Source of the DNA: JBHELB01 sp041859045
GTDB lineage: Bacteria > Hydrogenedentota > Hydrogenedentia > Hydrogenedentales > SLHB01
Direction: 5' to 3'
NCBI GenBank assembly: GCA_041859045.1
Contig: JBHELB010000063.1
Location: forward strand, 25,220 to 89,219
Length of the DNA: 64,000 bases
The notes below the pieces were generated by a model. The model was not told the origin of the DNA, did no database searches, and was given only the letters and a program-made list of their open reading frames with translations. Each line of letters starts with the position of its first letter. Position 1 is the stretch's first letter. Of this stretch, positions 33,567 to 43,246 are shown one piece after another. The position numbers and the translations under genes were made by a program.

Positions 33567-34879
33567 TGTCGCGAGCTAGCGCCATGAGCGAGGCCAACCA
33601 GACGGTGGCCGAGATGCCGAGCGCTGGCGTCTATCCGCGTCTTACGCCGAAGGATATTCGCCACAACATGTTTGTTATTGTGGCGCTCGATTCCATTTTT
33701 ACGATCGGTGTGGCGGATTTGAACATGGCCACTACGCCGTTGTGGGTTCATCTGGGGGCGACGGACGCGCAGATCGGCTTCATCAACTCGCTCACAATCC
33801 TTTCGCTAATTGGGATACTCCTCTCTCCGTTTATCAGCGTGCGTTTCACTTACAAGAAGTGGTATTTGTTCCTGATCCACCTGCCCTACATCGGTTCCTG
33901 GGGCGCGATGGGTGTTGTAACGGCGTTCTCGGGGCACTGGGGACTGTCGTTCGCTTGGCTGCTGACGAGTCTCACCGTGTTGAATGGCATGAATTTTCTC
34001 TCTGGGGGATTTGTCTCTCTACCTCATCAAGAATACATATCCGCGTGCATTCCAATGAGCCATCGTGCCCGCTTCTCTGGTTTTTCCATGGCCTTTGGAT
34101 CGCTGTTCTCGCTCGGCGCGATCTGGTTAGGCGGCTACATCTTGGCCAAGTACGAGAAGCCGATGGCATTCGGATACCTATATCTGATGACTTGGTTCTT
34201 CTGTCAAGGCGGCTACGTGATGGCGCTGTTCGGACGCGAACGCCCCACACCCGTTGAAAAAGCGCCCACACCTTGGTCGCTCAACATGCTTAAGGCAGTC
34301 TGGAGAGACCCGTCGTTTATACGTCTCATTTCAGTACATGCCGCCTACGTCATTCTGTTGATGCCTATGATTACGACCTTTGTCACGGCGTTCGGTTTTC
34401 GCGATCTGGGCATGGCTTCCGAAAAGGCCGCAATTATTGTAGGCATTATCAGCGTCGTCCGAATCTTCGCGTCAGGCTTCATCGGTTACTTCACGGACAA
34501 GTTGGGGCCCGTTCGGGTGCTTCCCTGGTGGACGCTTATTGGGGCGGCGGCCATTCTTGTGCCTGTAGCGATGCCGAGCGAATGGGGTGTTTATGTCAGT
34601 GCGGCGTTTGGCGCGTTGTTCTCTGTGGGAACCGGTGCGGCGTTTCTCGCGCTCATCTTCGGGTTGCCTACGCCGGAAAATCGTGCGGGGCACTACACAA
34701 TTCAGCTTATCGAAAACACCGTGGCCGGCAGTTTGGGGCCGCTGTGCGCGGGTTGGGCATGCACCACGTTTGGGTATATGCCGATGTTTGTTGGATGCGG
34801 CATCATGGCGCTAGCCCTCTATCCCATCACGAGACTGGCTTTGAAAGACATCAGCGCGAACCCGGAAGACTACTCATAA
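33566..34879 (+). CDS. Major facilitator superfamily transporter
   Basis: 437 residues, 12 membrane helices with a central loop around FGRERPTPVEKAPTPW. N-terminal half begins NMFVIVALDSIFTIGVADL; the second helix pair includes INSLTILSLIGILLSPFI; VRIFASGFIGYFTDKLGPVRV is the loop 8-9 MFS signature variant. Start ATG 33566 overlaps the YdcZ stop by one base (TGATG), giving coupling. Substrate is probably a sugar or sugar derivative handled by the downstream enzymes; this is context inference. Confidence 0.88.
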   Translation: MSRASAMSEANQTVAEMPSAGVYPRLTPKDIRHNMFVIVALDSIFTIGVADLNMATTPLWVHLGATDAQIGFINSLTILSLIGILLSPFISVRFTYKKWYLFLIHLPYIGSWGAMGVVTAFSGHWGLSFAWLLTSLTVLNGMNFLSGGFVSLPHQEYISACIPMSHRARFSGFSMAFGSLFSLGAIWLGGYILAKYEKPMAFGYLYLMTWFFCQGGYVMALFGRERPTPVEKAPTPWSLNMLKAVWRDPSFIRLISVHAAYVILLMPMITTFVTAFGFRDLGMASEKAAIIVGIISVVRIFASGFIGYFTDKLGPVRVLPWWTLIGAAAILVPVAMPSEWGVYVSAAFGALFSVGTGAAFLALIFGLPTPENRAGHYTIQLIENTVAGSLGPLCAGWACTTFGYMPMFVGCGIMALALYPITRLALKDISANPEDYS

Positions 34880-34900
34880 AACTTCGAGGAGGAACGAGAG

Positions 34901-37747
34901 ATGATGCAGAGATGGCTGATTCTCGCGGCCATTTGCGTGCTGATGGTACCTGTCTGCGCGAGTGCGGAGACCCATGGCGCGCGAATACGTGACGTCGCGA
35001 TTGTCGCGGTCGTTCAGGATAATGCGTCCGATCGAGACGAGAACCAGTATGCCCTTGCGGCGCGCGAGTTGGCCCGCTATTTTTCGGCCATGAGCGGAAC
35101 GGAGGTTCCTGTTCTCGCGCCGGGGCAGGCTGTAAAGCAGAAGGTCATCTTCCTCCTTGGCGGCCCTGAACGCAATGCGCTTGTGGCGGATCTTGGCAAG
35201 CGGGCGCTCGTCGATGTGAAACTCCCCTCAGGCAATAAAGACGCGTTCATCGTGCGTTCCGGAAACGACGGGAAAACCAATTATGTTGTCTTGGCTGGCG
35301 CGAACGGCTTGGCGACATTGTATGCGGTCTATCACTACCTCGAACACTGCTGCGATGTAGGCACGTTCATGGATGGCGAGCACGTGCCCGATCGCAAGAC
35401 GGTGCCCGTCGAAAACATCGACATCGCCGAAACGCCGCGGTTTCGCGATCGGCACTTTGGCTACTCGATGTGCTACGGCATGAACAAATACTTCAACCAG
35501 TTCCGCACCGCCAACGAGATGAACCAACTCATGGACTGGATGGTGAAGCGCAAGATGAATCGCACGGGCTGGGGCTTTTTCGCGTATCCCGGCGGCACTG
35601 AGTCGGGCGCCGTATTCGGCTACGAGTGCAAGCCGCAAGAGGATTACGGCGCGGGCTGGCCGCGCGCCTGGACGTATTCGCCGGAGTATCGCACAAAGAT
35701 GCTCCAAGACTGGTTTACCTACGCGCGCGCGCGCGGTGTTCAAATCTTTTATGCGATGGAGTTTGGTCTCGTCCCGGTCTCCTACCGCGAAAAGCACCCC
35801 GAATTGCCCTACGTGCCGAACCTCGGCTATGACGCTAACGTTATACAGCCGGACTCCCCGGAATGCCTTGCGGTGATGAAGCAGTATCTCAGCGAGATTA
35901 TTCGCTTGTACGGCACCGACCACATCTACCAGGCAACGCCTTTCTGCGAGTCCACCGGCGGCGCAACGCCCGAAGCGGCCTTCGAAGTTAAGCTCAAGGC
36001 GGCGCGTTCTTTGTGCAACACGTTGTCCAAGCTCGACCCCGAGTATGTTTGGCAAAGCGATTCGTGGGATTTCGGCGCGGTGCCCAGCGTGTGGACGCCG
36101 GAACGTCTCGCGAAGTACTTCGATGAGCTGAAGCCGCTGCATGAACGGATGTACATCTATGACACGACTTCGGATGGGAACCCATTCTGGAACCGCACTG
36201 ACTATTTTGGCGGCGTGCCGTGGGCTTTCGGGGTGCTGCATTCGTTCCAGGGCGATGATTATCTGCACGGCAGTATGCCCCGGATTATCCAGCAGGCGCG
36301 CGAGGCCATCAACGCTCCAGGCTGCACGAACCTCAAGGGCATGTACCACATTCCGGAGAGCTTTGGTCACAACATTCTGTTCTTCCAGCTTACCAGTGCG
36401 CTCTCATGGGATCCTAATGAGGTAGACTTGGATAAGTTTTTGGAGGAATACTGCCGCACTCGCTATAGCAGCGCGTCGTACAAGACCATGCGCGACTGCA
36501 CGCGTACGTTGGTCGACGCGGTCTATCGCGGCGGCGGGCAGGACGTCTACTACCAACGCATGGGGATAACGTACAACCCGGCGGCATCTGCCCCGTTCGA
36601 TGACTATTCGGCGTATCAACAGATATATCCGGAAGCCTGTCGCGAGATCCCGTTACTGGAGCAGGTCGTCGAGAAGATGCTGCCGGAAGCCAAGCGTGAG
36701 CGCGACAACAGACTCTTCGAGAACGACCTCGTCGATTACACGCGCACGATGCTGGGCACTAAGTCGAACTACTACATGATCAAAGCGTACGAAGCCTTCA
36801 AAAGCAAAGATCGCTCCGCATTCGACAAGAACACCGCCTTGACACTGAAGTGCCTCGACGGCATCGCGATGGTCCTTTCGACGCGGCCCGATTTTTCCAT
36901 CAAGAAAACCATCGACGACGCAATGGCGATACCGGGCACAAACCCCTTTGTGCCGCGCATGGTCCGCAAGCACGCGATCAACGACATGTACGCGCCGGTC
37001 GAGAACTTCGAACAGCTTGTGCTGTTTTCGAAGCCGCGCGTCGAGGCTTACTTCAACGAAATGCGCACGCGCATGGAACGCGGCGACACGTCGTTCCCGC
37101 GTTCGAGCATGAATGAAGCATTCGGTAAACTCGACCAGCAGTGGTGGGACAAGGAGATCGTTGTTCCCGACAGCGCGAAGTTTAAGGGATCGACAATCGA
37201 CGCCGTTCGCGCGGCCTACAAGATCGTGCCGATGGGCGCAGTCGAGACGACCAAGAATATAGACCTCAAAACAGACCAAGTTATCTCGTGCACGCCGGAT
37301 TCGCCGTCCGAGTTGCACGTTAGTCCGTGGGAAGACGGCGTGCCACGCGTCGAAAAGGCCGAGGGACGCAACGTCTGGAAGATCGAGACACTTCCCAACA
37401 AGTATCTCTATTTTGCGAACAGCGCGGACGTGGCATCCAACTGCCGGGAACCTGTCGTTGTCATTGTGCAATACCTTGATAAGGGCACGGGCAAGTTTGC
37501 GGTTGAATACGATGCCTACGAGAGCGACTACCAACCGGCCACGCCAATCATCCTGACGGACTCGGGCGAATGGAAGACGGCAAAAATCACGCTGCCGCAT
37601 CCGCAATTCCTACAGGGGCAGAACGGCGGCGCCAATTTTCGGCTGATAGCACTCGGCGGCCCATGCTCTATCGCGGGCGTGGCTATCGCTTCGCCACACA
37701 CGACCGAATTGCCGACGTTTGAGCACGTGAAAGGGACGGCGAAATAG
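34901..37747 (+). CDS. GH89-like (alpha-N-acetylglucosaminidase-type) exported glycosidase
   Basis: 948 residues, signal peptide MMQRWLILAAICVLMVPVCA. Residues about 40-170 form an N-terminal beta-alpha domain as in GH20/GH89 (ALAARELARYFSAMSG), then a TIM-barrel (about 185-520) with QIFYAMEFGLVPVSYREKHP, ATPFCESTGGATPE, VWQSDSWDF and GVPWAFGVLHSFQGDDYLHG; this resembles the GH89 segment WCMLHNFGGN. A helical C-terminal part and a final beta-sandwich (about 770-940, carbohydrate-binding-like) follow. GAGGAGGA lies 8 bases before ATG 34901. Identity to GH89 is by layout and local motifs, so a DUF4838-type or other GH is possible. Confidence 0.65.
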   Translation: MMQRWLILAAICVLMVPVCASAETHGARIRDVAIVAVVQDNASDRDENQYALAARELARYFSAMSGTEVPVLAPGQAVKQKVIFLLGGPERNALVADLGKRALVDVKLPSGNKDAFIVRSGNDGKTNYVVLAGANGLATLYAVYHYLEHCCDVGTFMDGEHVPDRKTVPVENIDIAETPRFRDRHFGYSMCYGMNKYFNQFRTANEMNQLMDWMVKRKMNRTGWGFFAYPGGTESGAVFGYECKPQEDYGAGWPRAWTYSPEYRTKMLQDWFTYARARGVQIFYAMEFGLVPVSYREKHPELPYVPNLGYDANVIQPDSPECLAVMKQYLSEIIRLYGTDHIYQATPFCESTGGATPEAAFEVKLKAARSLCNTLSKLDPEYVWQSDSWDFGAVPSVWTPERLAKYFDELKPLHERMYIYDTTSDGNPFWNRTDYFGGVPWAFGVLHSFQGDDYLHGSMPRIIQQAREAINAPGCTNLKGMYHIPESFGHNILFFQLTSALSWDPNEVDLDKFLEEYCRTRYSSASYKTMRDCTRTLVDAVYRGGGQDVYYQRMGITYNPAASAPFDDYSAYQQIYPEACREIPLLEQVVEKMLPEAKRERDNRLFENDLVDYTRTMLGTKSNYYMIKAYEAFKSKDRSAFDKNTALTLKCLDGIAMVLSTRPDFSIKKTIDDAMAIPGTNPFVPRMVRKHAINDMYAPVENFEQLVLFSKPRVEAYFNEMRTRMERGDTSFPRSSMNEAFGKLDQQWWDKEIVVPDSAKFKGSTIDAVRAAYKIVPMGAVETTKNIDLKTDQVISCTPDSPSELHVSPWEDGVPRVEKAEGRNVWKIETLPNKYLYFANSADVASNCREPVVVIVQYLDKGTGKFAVEYDAYESDYQPATPIILTDSGEWKTAKITLPHPQFLQGQNGGANFRLIALGGPCSIAGVAIASPHTTELPTFEHVKGTAK

Positions 37748-37770
37748 CCGACTACGACAAGAAGGAACTG

Positions 37771-38634
37771 ATGATGAAACTTGCTATTGATACGGGACTG
37801 TTCCCATACCAGAGTTGGGAAGAAACGTTCGATCTGATTGCCGAATCCGGCATCAAGTACGTGGAGTGGAGTCAGCGCGGTGACTTTCGCTTTCAAGACG
37901 TCGACGAAAAGGAGCTGTTGCGCGTTGGCAGATTGATTGAGCGCGCGGGACTGAAACTCGCGGGGATGATACCTATGACGCCGATCGCGAGCCCGTTGGA
38001 GGACGAGCGTCATAAGGCGGTCGATGACTGGAAACGTCTAGTCGAACTCACCGCATCGATGGGCGCAAGGCAAATGTTCGGGGAAATGACGGGAAACTGG
38101 GACTTCCGTAAGGAAACCGAGCTGTGCAAGCGGGCTTTTAGGCGTTCGATGGACGATATTGCGCCGACACTGGCAGCGGCTGGAATGCATGCGAGCTTTG
38201 AGCCGCATCCCGGCGATTTCCTGGAGGAGAACAACGGCGCGGTGGACTTGATTCGTGAGGTGAATCACCCCGAGATCGGTTACCTGTTCTGCATGCCGCA
38301 CACGTTTGTCATGGCGATGCCAGAGATGAAGCAAACGGCGGTCGAGATGATCGAATACGCTGGAAAGACGATCACTCATGCCCATATCGCGGACACGCAC
38401 CCTGTGTGGCGCATTATTGCGATGGGGGGTGTTGGCGCGCACGAGCACATGTTGCCGGGCTGGGGCGAGGTTGACTTCGTCGCGATCATCGATGCGTTGC
38501 GTAAGGTTGGTTACGATGGGTTTATTTCGGCTCCGCTTTTTTCGCACGCCGATAGGGATGCCAAAGTCCCGCTGAACGCAGCAATACAGATGCGAGAATA
38601 CGCTGTGAACACGCTGGGCATATCAACCGACTAG
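37771..38634 (+). CDS. Sugar phosphate isomerase/epimerase-like TIM-barrel protein
   Basis: 287 residues of the AP-endonuclease-2/xylose-isomerase-like fold: LAIDTGLFPYQSWEETFDLI, GIKYVEWSQRGDFR, LAGMIPMTPIASP, ASFEPHPGDFLEENNG (metal-binding Glu/His), TITHAHIADTHPVWR and GWGEVDFVAIIDALRKVGYDG. The last block is the hallmark end of sugar isomerase/epimerase and inosose-dehydratase-like (IolE/IolI) proteins. ATG 37771 or 37774 can serve, AAGGAA being just upstream. Lies between the GH89-like and Gfo/Idh genes; likely acts on the released sugar. Confidence 0.85.
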   Translation: MMKLAIDTGLFPYQSWEETFDLIAESGIKYVEWSQRGDFRFQDVDEKELLRVGRLIERAGLKLAGMIPMTPIASPLEDERHKAVDDWKRLVELTASMGARQMFGEMTGNWDFRKETELCKRAFRRSMDDIAPTLAAAGMHASFEPHPGDFLEENNGAVDLIREVNHPEIGYLFCMPHTFVMAMPEMKQTAVEMIEYAGKTITHAHIADTHPVWRIIAMGGVGAHEHMLPGWGEVDFVAIIDALRKVGYDGFISAPLFSHADRDAKVPLNAAIQMREYAVNTLGISTD

Positions 38635-38691
38635 ATGGGATTTAGGAAGTAGTTTGCGCGTGCCAAAAGAGCATTAGGAGGAGAGTATTTC

Positions 38692-39951
38692 ATGAGCAGG
38701 CTTGGAATCGCTTTGGTCGGTTGCGGCGGTATGGCCAGGAACGTCCATCTACCGGCTATCGACTTGTTGAAGAGCGACCTGGAACTGGTGGCGGTGTGTG
38801 ATCGCGATCCGAAGGCGGCGGAAGTAGTGGCGGGGAAGTACGGTTGTCGCGCCTATACCGACGTGAGTAGGCTGCTGGATGAGGAAAAGAACCTTGATAT
38901 CGTTGCGGTGATCGTTCACGCGCAGCACCACCACGTAATCGCGCTCGAGGCGTTGAATGCCGGCAAGCATGTTATTGTAGAGAAGCCGTTGGCGATTACC
39001 ATGCCGTGTGCCCACGCGATGCTCGATGCCGCGAAGAAGAACAATGTAATGATCGAGACAACGGAAAACTACTTCCGCATGCCGATGGACGCGTTCGTGA
39101 ATATGGTCGCGCATTCGGGAGTACTGGGGCCCGTGCGCACCGTGCAGGTCGTCGATCCGGTCAACGGGATGTCCCTCGACATCGGCGTTCACCGCTACTC
39201 GCAGCTTCGGGAAGCTGCAGGAGGTTGGCCCACGGCGATTACGGCGATATCGCGGCCAACCGGTATTCAACACGCCACTCCGGCGGCGAAGTTCGTGGAA
39301 CGCGAACATGGCGATACCCGCGGCGTGGAGTGGGGCATCGCGATGGTTGAGTTCGATAATGGCGTGCTGGGCAAGGCGGAGCACTTCCCATTAGCGAAAG
39401 ATAAACTCGACTGGCCGTGCGATTTGCGGCAGATCGTGTGCGATGGCGGCGGTATTGCCGATGACCTATGGCCGAATGTGTGGCCGTGGGCTCAAGAGGG
39501 GCGGTTACGCATCAAGCGCTGGGGCGGCCACGACGGCCACACTGAAGTGCCGTTCCGTCGTGTTGAAGAGAAGGTGCATGGGCGCATGTTCGCAACGCGG
39601 GTCGAACTCGTCGAGAATCCGAGCATTGCCTACCGGAATCCAGTGCTGGATGTTATTCGAGGCGGTTCGCTGGAGCACATTGGGGACGAAGCCGGGCATG
39701 GCCGGGACACGTGGCCGGACTGGTTCGTCGCCGAGTTGACCGCGTACTACACCTTCGCGCGCGCGGTACGCGGCGAAGCGGCGCAGCAATACAGCGGAGA
39801 GAAAGGGGCAAACGATCTCGAGCTGTGCATCGCGACTTACGAGTCTGAACGCCTGGGAACGCGCATCGCGTTGCCGTTGCGGGACATTACGCCTCATGAA
39901 GAGAAAGTGCATCGCGGTTACGAGGAGCACTACGGTACACCTATCCTGTAG
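38692..39951 (+). CDS. Gfo/Idh/MocA-family NAD(P)-dependent oxidoreductase
   Basis: 419 residues. N-terminal Rossmann fold LGIALVGCGGMARNVHLPAI (GxGGxxR variant of GxGxxG), acid after second strand VAVCDRDPKAAE, and the family signature GKHVIVEKPLAITMPCAHAM with the catalytic-lysine EKP motif, then the alpha/beta C-terminal domain with DIGVHRYSQLREAAGGWPTA (GVH-type active site). Members oxidise sugars, inositol or amino sugars. GGAGGAG precedes ATG 38692. Third catabolic gene of the operon. Confidence 0.93.
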   Translation: MSRLGIALVGCGGMARNVHLPAIDLLKSDLELVAVCDRDPKAAEVVAGKYGCRAYTDVSRLLDEEKNLDIVAVIVHAQHHHVIALEALNAGKHVIVEKPLAITMPCAHAMLDAAKKNNVMIETTENYFRMPMDAFVNMVAHSGVLGPVRTVQVVDPVNGMSLDIGVHRYSQLREAAGGWPTAITAISRPTGIQHATPAAKFVEREHGDTRGVEWGIAMVEFDNGVLGKAEHFPLAKDKLDWPCDLRQIVCDGGGIADDLWPNVWPWAQEGRLRIKRWGGHDGHTEVPFRRVEEKVHGRMFATRVELVENPSIAYRNPVLDVIRGGSLEHIGDEAGHGRDTWPDWFVAELTAYYTFARAVRGEAAQQYSGEKGANDLELCIATYESERLGTRIALPLRDITPHEEKVHRGYEEHYGTPIL

Positions 39952-39978
39952 CCGAAGGAACAAGAAAGGCCATTCGCC

Positions 39979-41697
39979 ATGCATGATGCGGGCTCCTGCA
40001 GCTCAACATACGGACGCCGCCAACCGGACCTGGTCGACCTGGCGCGTCGCGCAATCAATTACCTGACGCGCATCGCGCCGAAGGAAGAGGGATACATCCC
40101 TTTCTTTGGCGGTAAGGCACCGTGGCATGGCATCGCGTATCTGACGCACGCACCGTGGGACTATGGCGACGGCGTTGGCCGCATCCTCGAAGCGCTGACC
40201 ATGGTGCGTCGTGTGACCGGCTCGAAGGAGGCGATGGATGTTCAAGAGGCGATGGTCAAGAAACTTGTCGGCTTCTATGAGCCCGACGGCGTCACGTACC
40301 GTCAAGTGTCGCCTTGGAGCACACGCGTGACAGGTCCGTTTGAGTTGCGCTCGAGCGCGATGGCGCTGGCGGCTTTGATTGAGGACGGCTACGAGTATCT
40401 CCGCCCGCAACTAGACGCAGCGGTCAATGGACTCGATCGGCTGTATTCCATCGAGCAACTTCCTATCGCCAAGGGCAGTTGGAACGGAGAGAGCTGGGAT
40501 GGGGGCGAGGTCGGTGTCGGACTCCCGGTGATTGACGCACTGGTGCGCGCTTATCTCGTTAGCGGGAACGAAAAGGGCCTCGAAGTCGCGGGCCGTATGA
40601 TACGCCATTACTTTACGGGAGAGCACGCGCTTTTCGACCAGGATGGCCGTTTCATTTTTCGCGAAAAGGCTCAAACGCCCACCAAATCCGGGAAAGAGCG
40701 CCTAGACTACGAAGCCAGCGTTGGACACGTCCACACACGGACGGCGGCATGTACAGGTCTCGCACGCTATGCCGTAGTCACGGGGGACAAAGACCTCATC
40801 GCCTTGGCGCGCCGTGTGCACGACCACTGTATGGGCTATGGCACGACCTTCGGGTGGTTTCCTGAGAATTTGTTCACCGACGGCCACGAAGTAAGCGAAC
40901 TGTGTTGCACGCTTGATATGATTGAAACGCAGTGTTTACTGGCTGGCGCGGGACAGATCGAATTGTATGGCCTCGCGGAGCGTTTTGTCAGCAATCACGC
41001 AACAGTCTGCCAATTCATACCCGACGAAGAAGTCCGAGCTGCGCTGATTCCAGCGCCTGGCGACCTGCGCGACGTGATCGGGCGCGAATGCTACTCGGAG
41101 GTTCTGGAACGCTTGGCGGGGGGCTACGTTTGCGTCACGTATCCCGATGATTACTATACCGCCTACCCCGGTTCTCGTAACGACGAAGACGCGACATATC
41201 TAATCGATATTTCGGGCTGTTGCAGCGGTTCAGGCGCGAAAGCCGCATACGTGGCTTGGCGTGAGGCCGTTAGCTCAAGCCGTGACGATGTCTGCGTCAA
41301 CTTTCTACTCGATCGTTCTCATTTCGAGGTCGATATCAGATTCGACGGAAATACCGGCATCCTGGATATTCGGCCGCGCGCGCCGAAAGCATTCCGCGTT
41401 CGCGTGCCTGACTGGACAGACGCCGCGCGAATTACGGTTCGTACGGCAGGCCGCGAAATTGCATACCGCCTGCAAGACGGTTATTTGCACATGGACAGAG
41501 TGAAGTCCGATGGTGACTCTATTGAAGTGCACTTTCCAATCCAAGACGAAACGGCAGAGGTTGGTGTCGCCAAACTGCCGTATCGGGCGACCTGGCGCGG
41601 TAGCCGAGTCGTGGGCATGCACTGCATCGGCGGTGTACAACCTCGACGAAACCCGTACCTGAACGGATTTGTTGGACATGACGAGCGATATCTGTAA
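39979..41697 (+). CDS. GH127-like (beta-L-arabinofuranosidase-type) glycosidase
   Basis: 572 residues, (alpha/alpha)6-barrel then C-terminal beta-sandwich (about 440-570). E307 and the paired cysteines C309-C310 (SELCCTLDMIE) and C414-C415 (ISGCCSGSGAK) reproduce the Glu plus three-Cys zinc site known from GH127 enzymes of the DUF1680 family, where a Zn-bound Cys is the nucleophile. No signal peptide is seen, so it is probably cytoplasmic. Last gene of the operon. Assignment rests on the Cys clusters and fold; GH146/GH142-like relatives are also possible. Confidence 0.72.
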   Translation: MHDAGSCSSTYGRRQPDLVDLARRAINYLTRIAPKEEGYIPFFGGKAPWHGIAYLTHAPWDYGDGVGRILEALTMVRRVTGSKEAMDVQEAMVKKLVGFYEPDGVTYRQVSPWSTRVTGPFELRSSAMALAALIEDGYEYLRPQLDAAVNGLDRLYSIEQLPIAKGSWNGESWDGGEVGVGLPVIDALVRAYLVSGNEKGLEVAGRMIRHYFTGEHALFDQDGRFIFREKAQTPTKSGKERLDYEASVGHVHTRTAACTGLARYAVVTGDKDLIALARRVHDHCMGYGTTFGWFPENLFTDGHEVSELCCTLDMIETQCLLAGAGQIELYGLAERFVSNHATVCQFIPDEEVRAALIPAPGDLRDVIGRECYSEVLERLAGGYVCVTYPDDYYTAYPGSRNDEDATYLIDISGCCSGSGAKAAYVAWREAVSSSRDDVCVNFLLDRSHFEVDIRFDGNTGILDIRPRAPKAFRVRVPDWTDAARITVRTAGREIAYRLQDGYLHMDRVKSDGDSIEVHFPIQDETAEVGVAKLPYRATWRGSRVVGMHCIGGVQPRRNPYLNGFVGHDERYL

Positions 41698-41849
41698 TCC
41701 GCTCAAAACGGCTGTTCGAGGAGCCTAACGTGCCCCGATGTCATTAGCCTGGTGCCTTTCGGGCGAAGTTCATCGAGCATTCTGCTCTGGACTCGAGAAG
41801 TCTCCGGTCTCCGTGTCTACCGCGATACAGGCGTTTGCATTTCTGGTGA

Positions 41850-42644
41850 GAGCGGACCGGGGCAGCACCATGTCCACGCAACCGGACCGTCCGCATCCCG
41901 GCGTTTGAAGTCGTTGGCCGCGACATCGGTCGGTCGGCAGGGGCGACGCGTTCGACTATGCCCTCGATGTGGCCTATCAGTTTGGCGATGTCGTCTCCGT
42001 TGGCTTCCTGTTCTCGCCGTTTGTGTATGGTGACAACGGGGTCGATACAAGCACCTGGGCCGGCGACCTCGTGGTCGGTTACACGTTCGACTATTCTTGC
42101 AAGCCTCGCGTGTTCATCGGGGGCGCCTATTATGGCGGCGAAGACAATCGCGACGTCAGCTTTGTGGATTGGCTTGAGCCGTTCTACCAACCCGATGCAA
42201 GCCTGTCGTTTAACCGCCTGTTTTGCTCGAGGTCGTACTCCGTAGACGAAGATCGCAACTCCTCGAATTTCAACGAGATCCGCGTCGTGGTGTCGATCAA
42301 GATAACCGATAGCGTGAACGTGTCGCTGGCGCTGAAGCGCTACCGGGTAAACGCAACGTTTGATATGCCGATGTATTGGAGGGTCGGTCGCTTTCGTGTG
42401 CCACTGGCCCCGGGCCCGGCCTTCTGGACGACGCCGGCCGACAATGGCCTCGGTTGCCTGACGGGACTCTAGGTTAACTACGCGTACAATGAGAATCTCA
42501 CGGTCCTTCGAGTGGGAGTATTTCATTACGAATAGCAACGTCGATGAAGGCAATTTCATTACATTGAATGGCCTCGAATTCGCGGGCGGTTGCGGGGCGG
42601 ACGACGTCGACTATCTTGGGTTTGAGGCGCGCCTCAAGTTCTGA
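41850..42644 (+). pseudogene. Decayed outer-membrane beta-barrel gene
   Basis: Three frames together read as a barrel. Around 41853-41945 NRTVRIPAFEVVGRDIGRS; from about 41947 to 42472 GDAFDYALDVAYQFGDVVSV ... WAGDLVVGYTFDYSCKPRVF in a second frame; an in-frame TAG at 42470; continued by VNYAYNENLTV; then from 42516 EYFITNSNVDEGNFITLNGL ... YLGFEARLKF to TGA 42642 in a third. The terminal Phe and aromatic strands indicate a lost alginate-export-like or similar porin, perhaps the former outer-membrane channel of the adjacent sugar operon. The 5' end is unclear. Confidence 0.75.
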
Positions 42645-43006
42645 CACACGCCCGACCGAATCAAAAGGCGGAACTGAGGGGACGTAATACGTTGTCTCTG
42701 TCGGCATGGGCAAGTGCAAACGGGGGAGCGGAACATCGCGGCCCCGCGTAACCGGGCATGAGTACGGCGGAAACGACGAGACCCCGAGGGGATTAACCCA
42801 CGGGGCCTTGCGCTAAAGAAGAACCGCTGAAATCAGCGGATCGAATTGCTGGCTCCGCAGACGAAACCGTGTTCATGGGCGGTCATGCGCTATGCTCATC
42901 GCACTTCCCTGGGGCGGGACAGACGACGACAGACGAACGACGACATCTTGACTTGCTGGGCTAGACAGAATAGACTGGTTGTATACTGGTTGAAAGGATA
43001 AGAAGC
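42645..43006. other. Intergenic region before the toxin-antitoxin pair
   Basis: No gene supported in 362 bp. It holds a perfect 7-bp stem (CCGCTGA/TCAGCGG, about 42827-42842) without a T-tract, GACGA-rich short repeats at about 42922-42942, and the promoter of the downstream pair. I found no tRNA. Confidence 0.5.
42948..42992 (+). promoter_or_regulatory. Promoter with direct repeats ahead of the vapBC-like pair
   Basis: -35 TTGACT (42948-42953), 17-bp spacer, -10 TAGACT (42971-42976). Overlapping and following the -10 is the direct repeat ACTGGTTG at 42974-42981 and 42985-42992, 11 bp apart (one helical turn), a plausible antitoxin operator for autoregulation. Confidence 0.6.
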
Positions 43007-43246
43007 ATGTACACGGTTGGCGCTTTCGAAGCTAAAACGCACTTGTCCCAATTGCTCGAACGAGTCGCCAAGGGGGAGCGAATCACCATCGAGAAACACG
43101 GCGTTGCTGTGGCAACGCTGGAGCCTGCGCACACTTCACGCAGGCGACCTGCCGCCGAAGTTATCGCCGAAATCAAGCAGTTTCGCTCCAAGCATCGACT
43201 CGGTGGTTTGTCGATTCGGGAGATGATCGAGGAAGGGCGGCGATGA
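43007..43246 (+). CDS. Phd/YefM-type antitoxin of a VapBC-like pair
   Basis: 79 residues. N-terminal Phd/YefM fold: TVGAFEAKTHLSQLLERVAK (xxxxAKxxLxxLLxxV) and GERITIEKHGVAVATLEP; a basic C-terminal tail (SRRRPAAEVIAEIKQFRSK) probably wraps the toxin. Such antitoxins bind their own promoter through the N-domain. The stop overlaps the toxin start in ATGA. Confidence 0.9.
   Translation: MYTVGAFEAKTHLSQLLERVAKGERITIEKHGVAVATLEPAHTSRRRPAAEVIAEIKQFRSKHRLGGLSIREMIEEGRR

Noticed and set aside
41744..42559. Minus-strand 271-residue frame over the decayed porin
   Set aside because: Its composition is that of an antisense shadow, and plus-strand barrel segments are legible in three frames.
42741..42860. 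Possible tRNA or structured RNA
   Set aside because: Short GC palindromes are present, but no cloverleaf with anticodon and T arms could be built.
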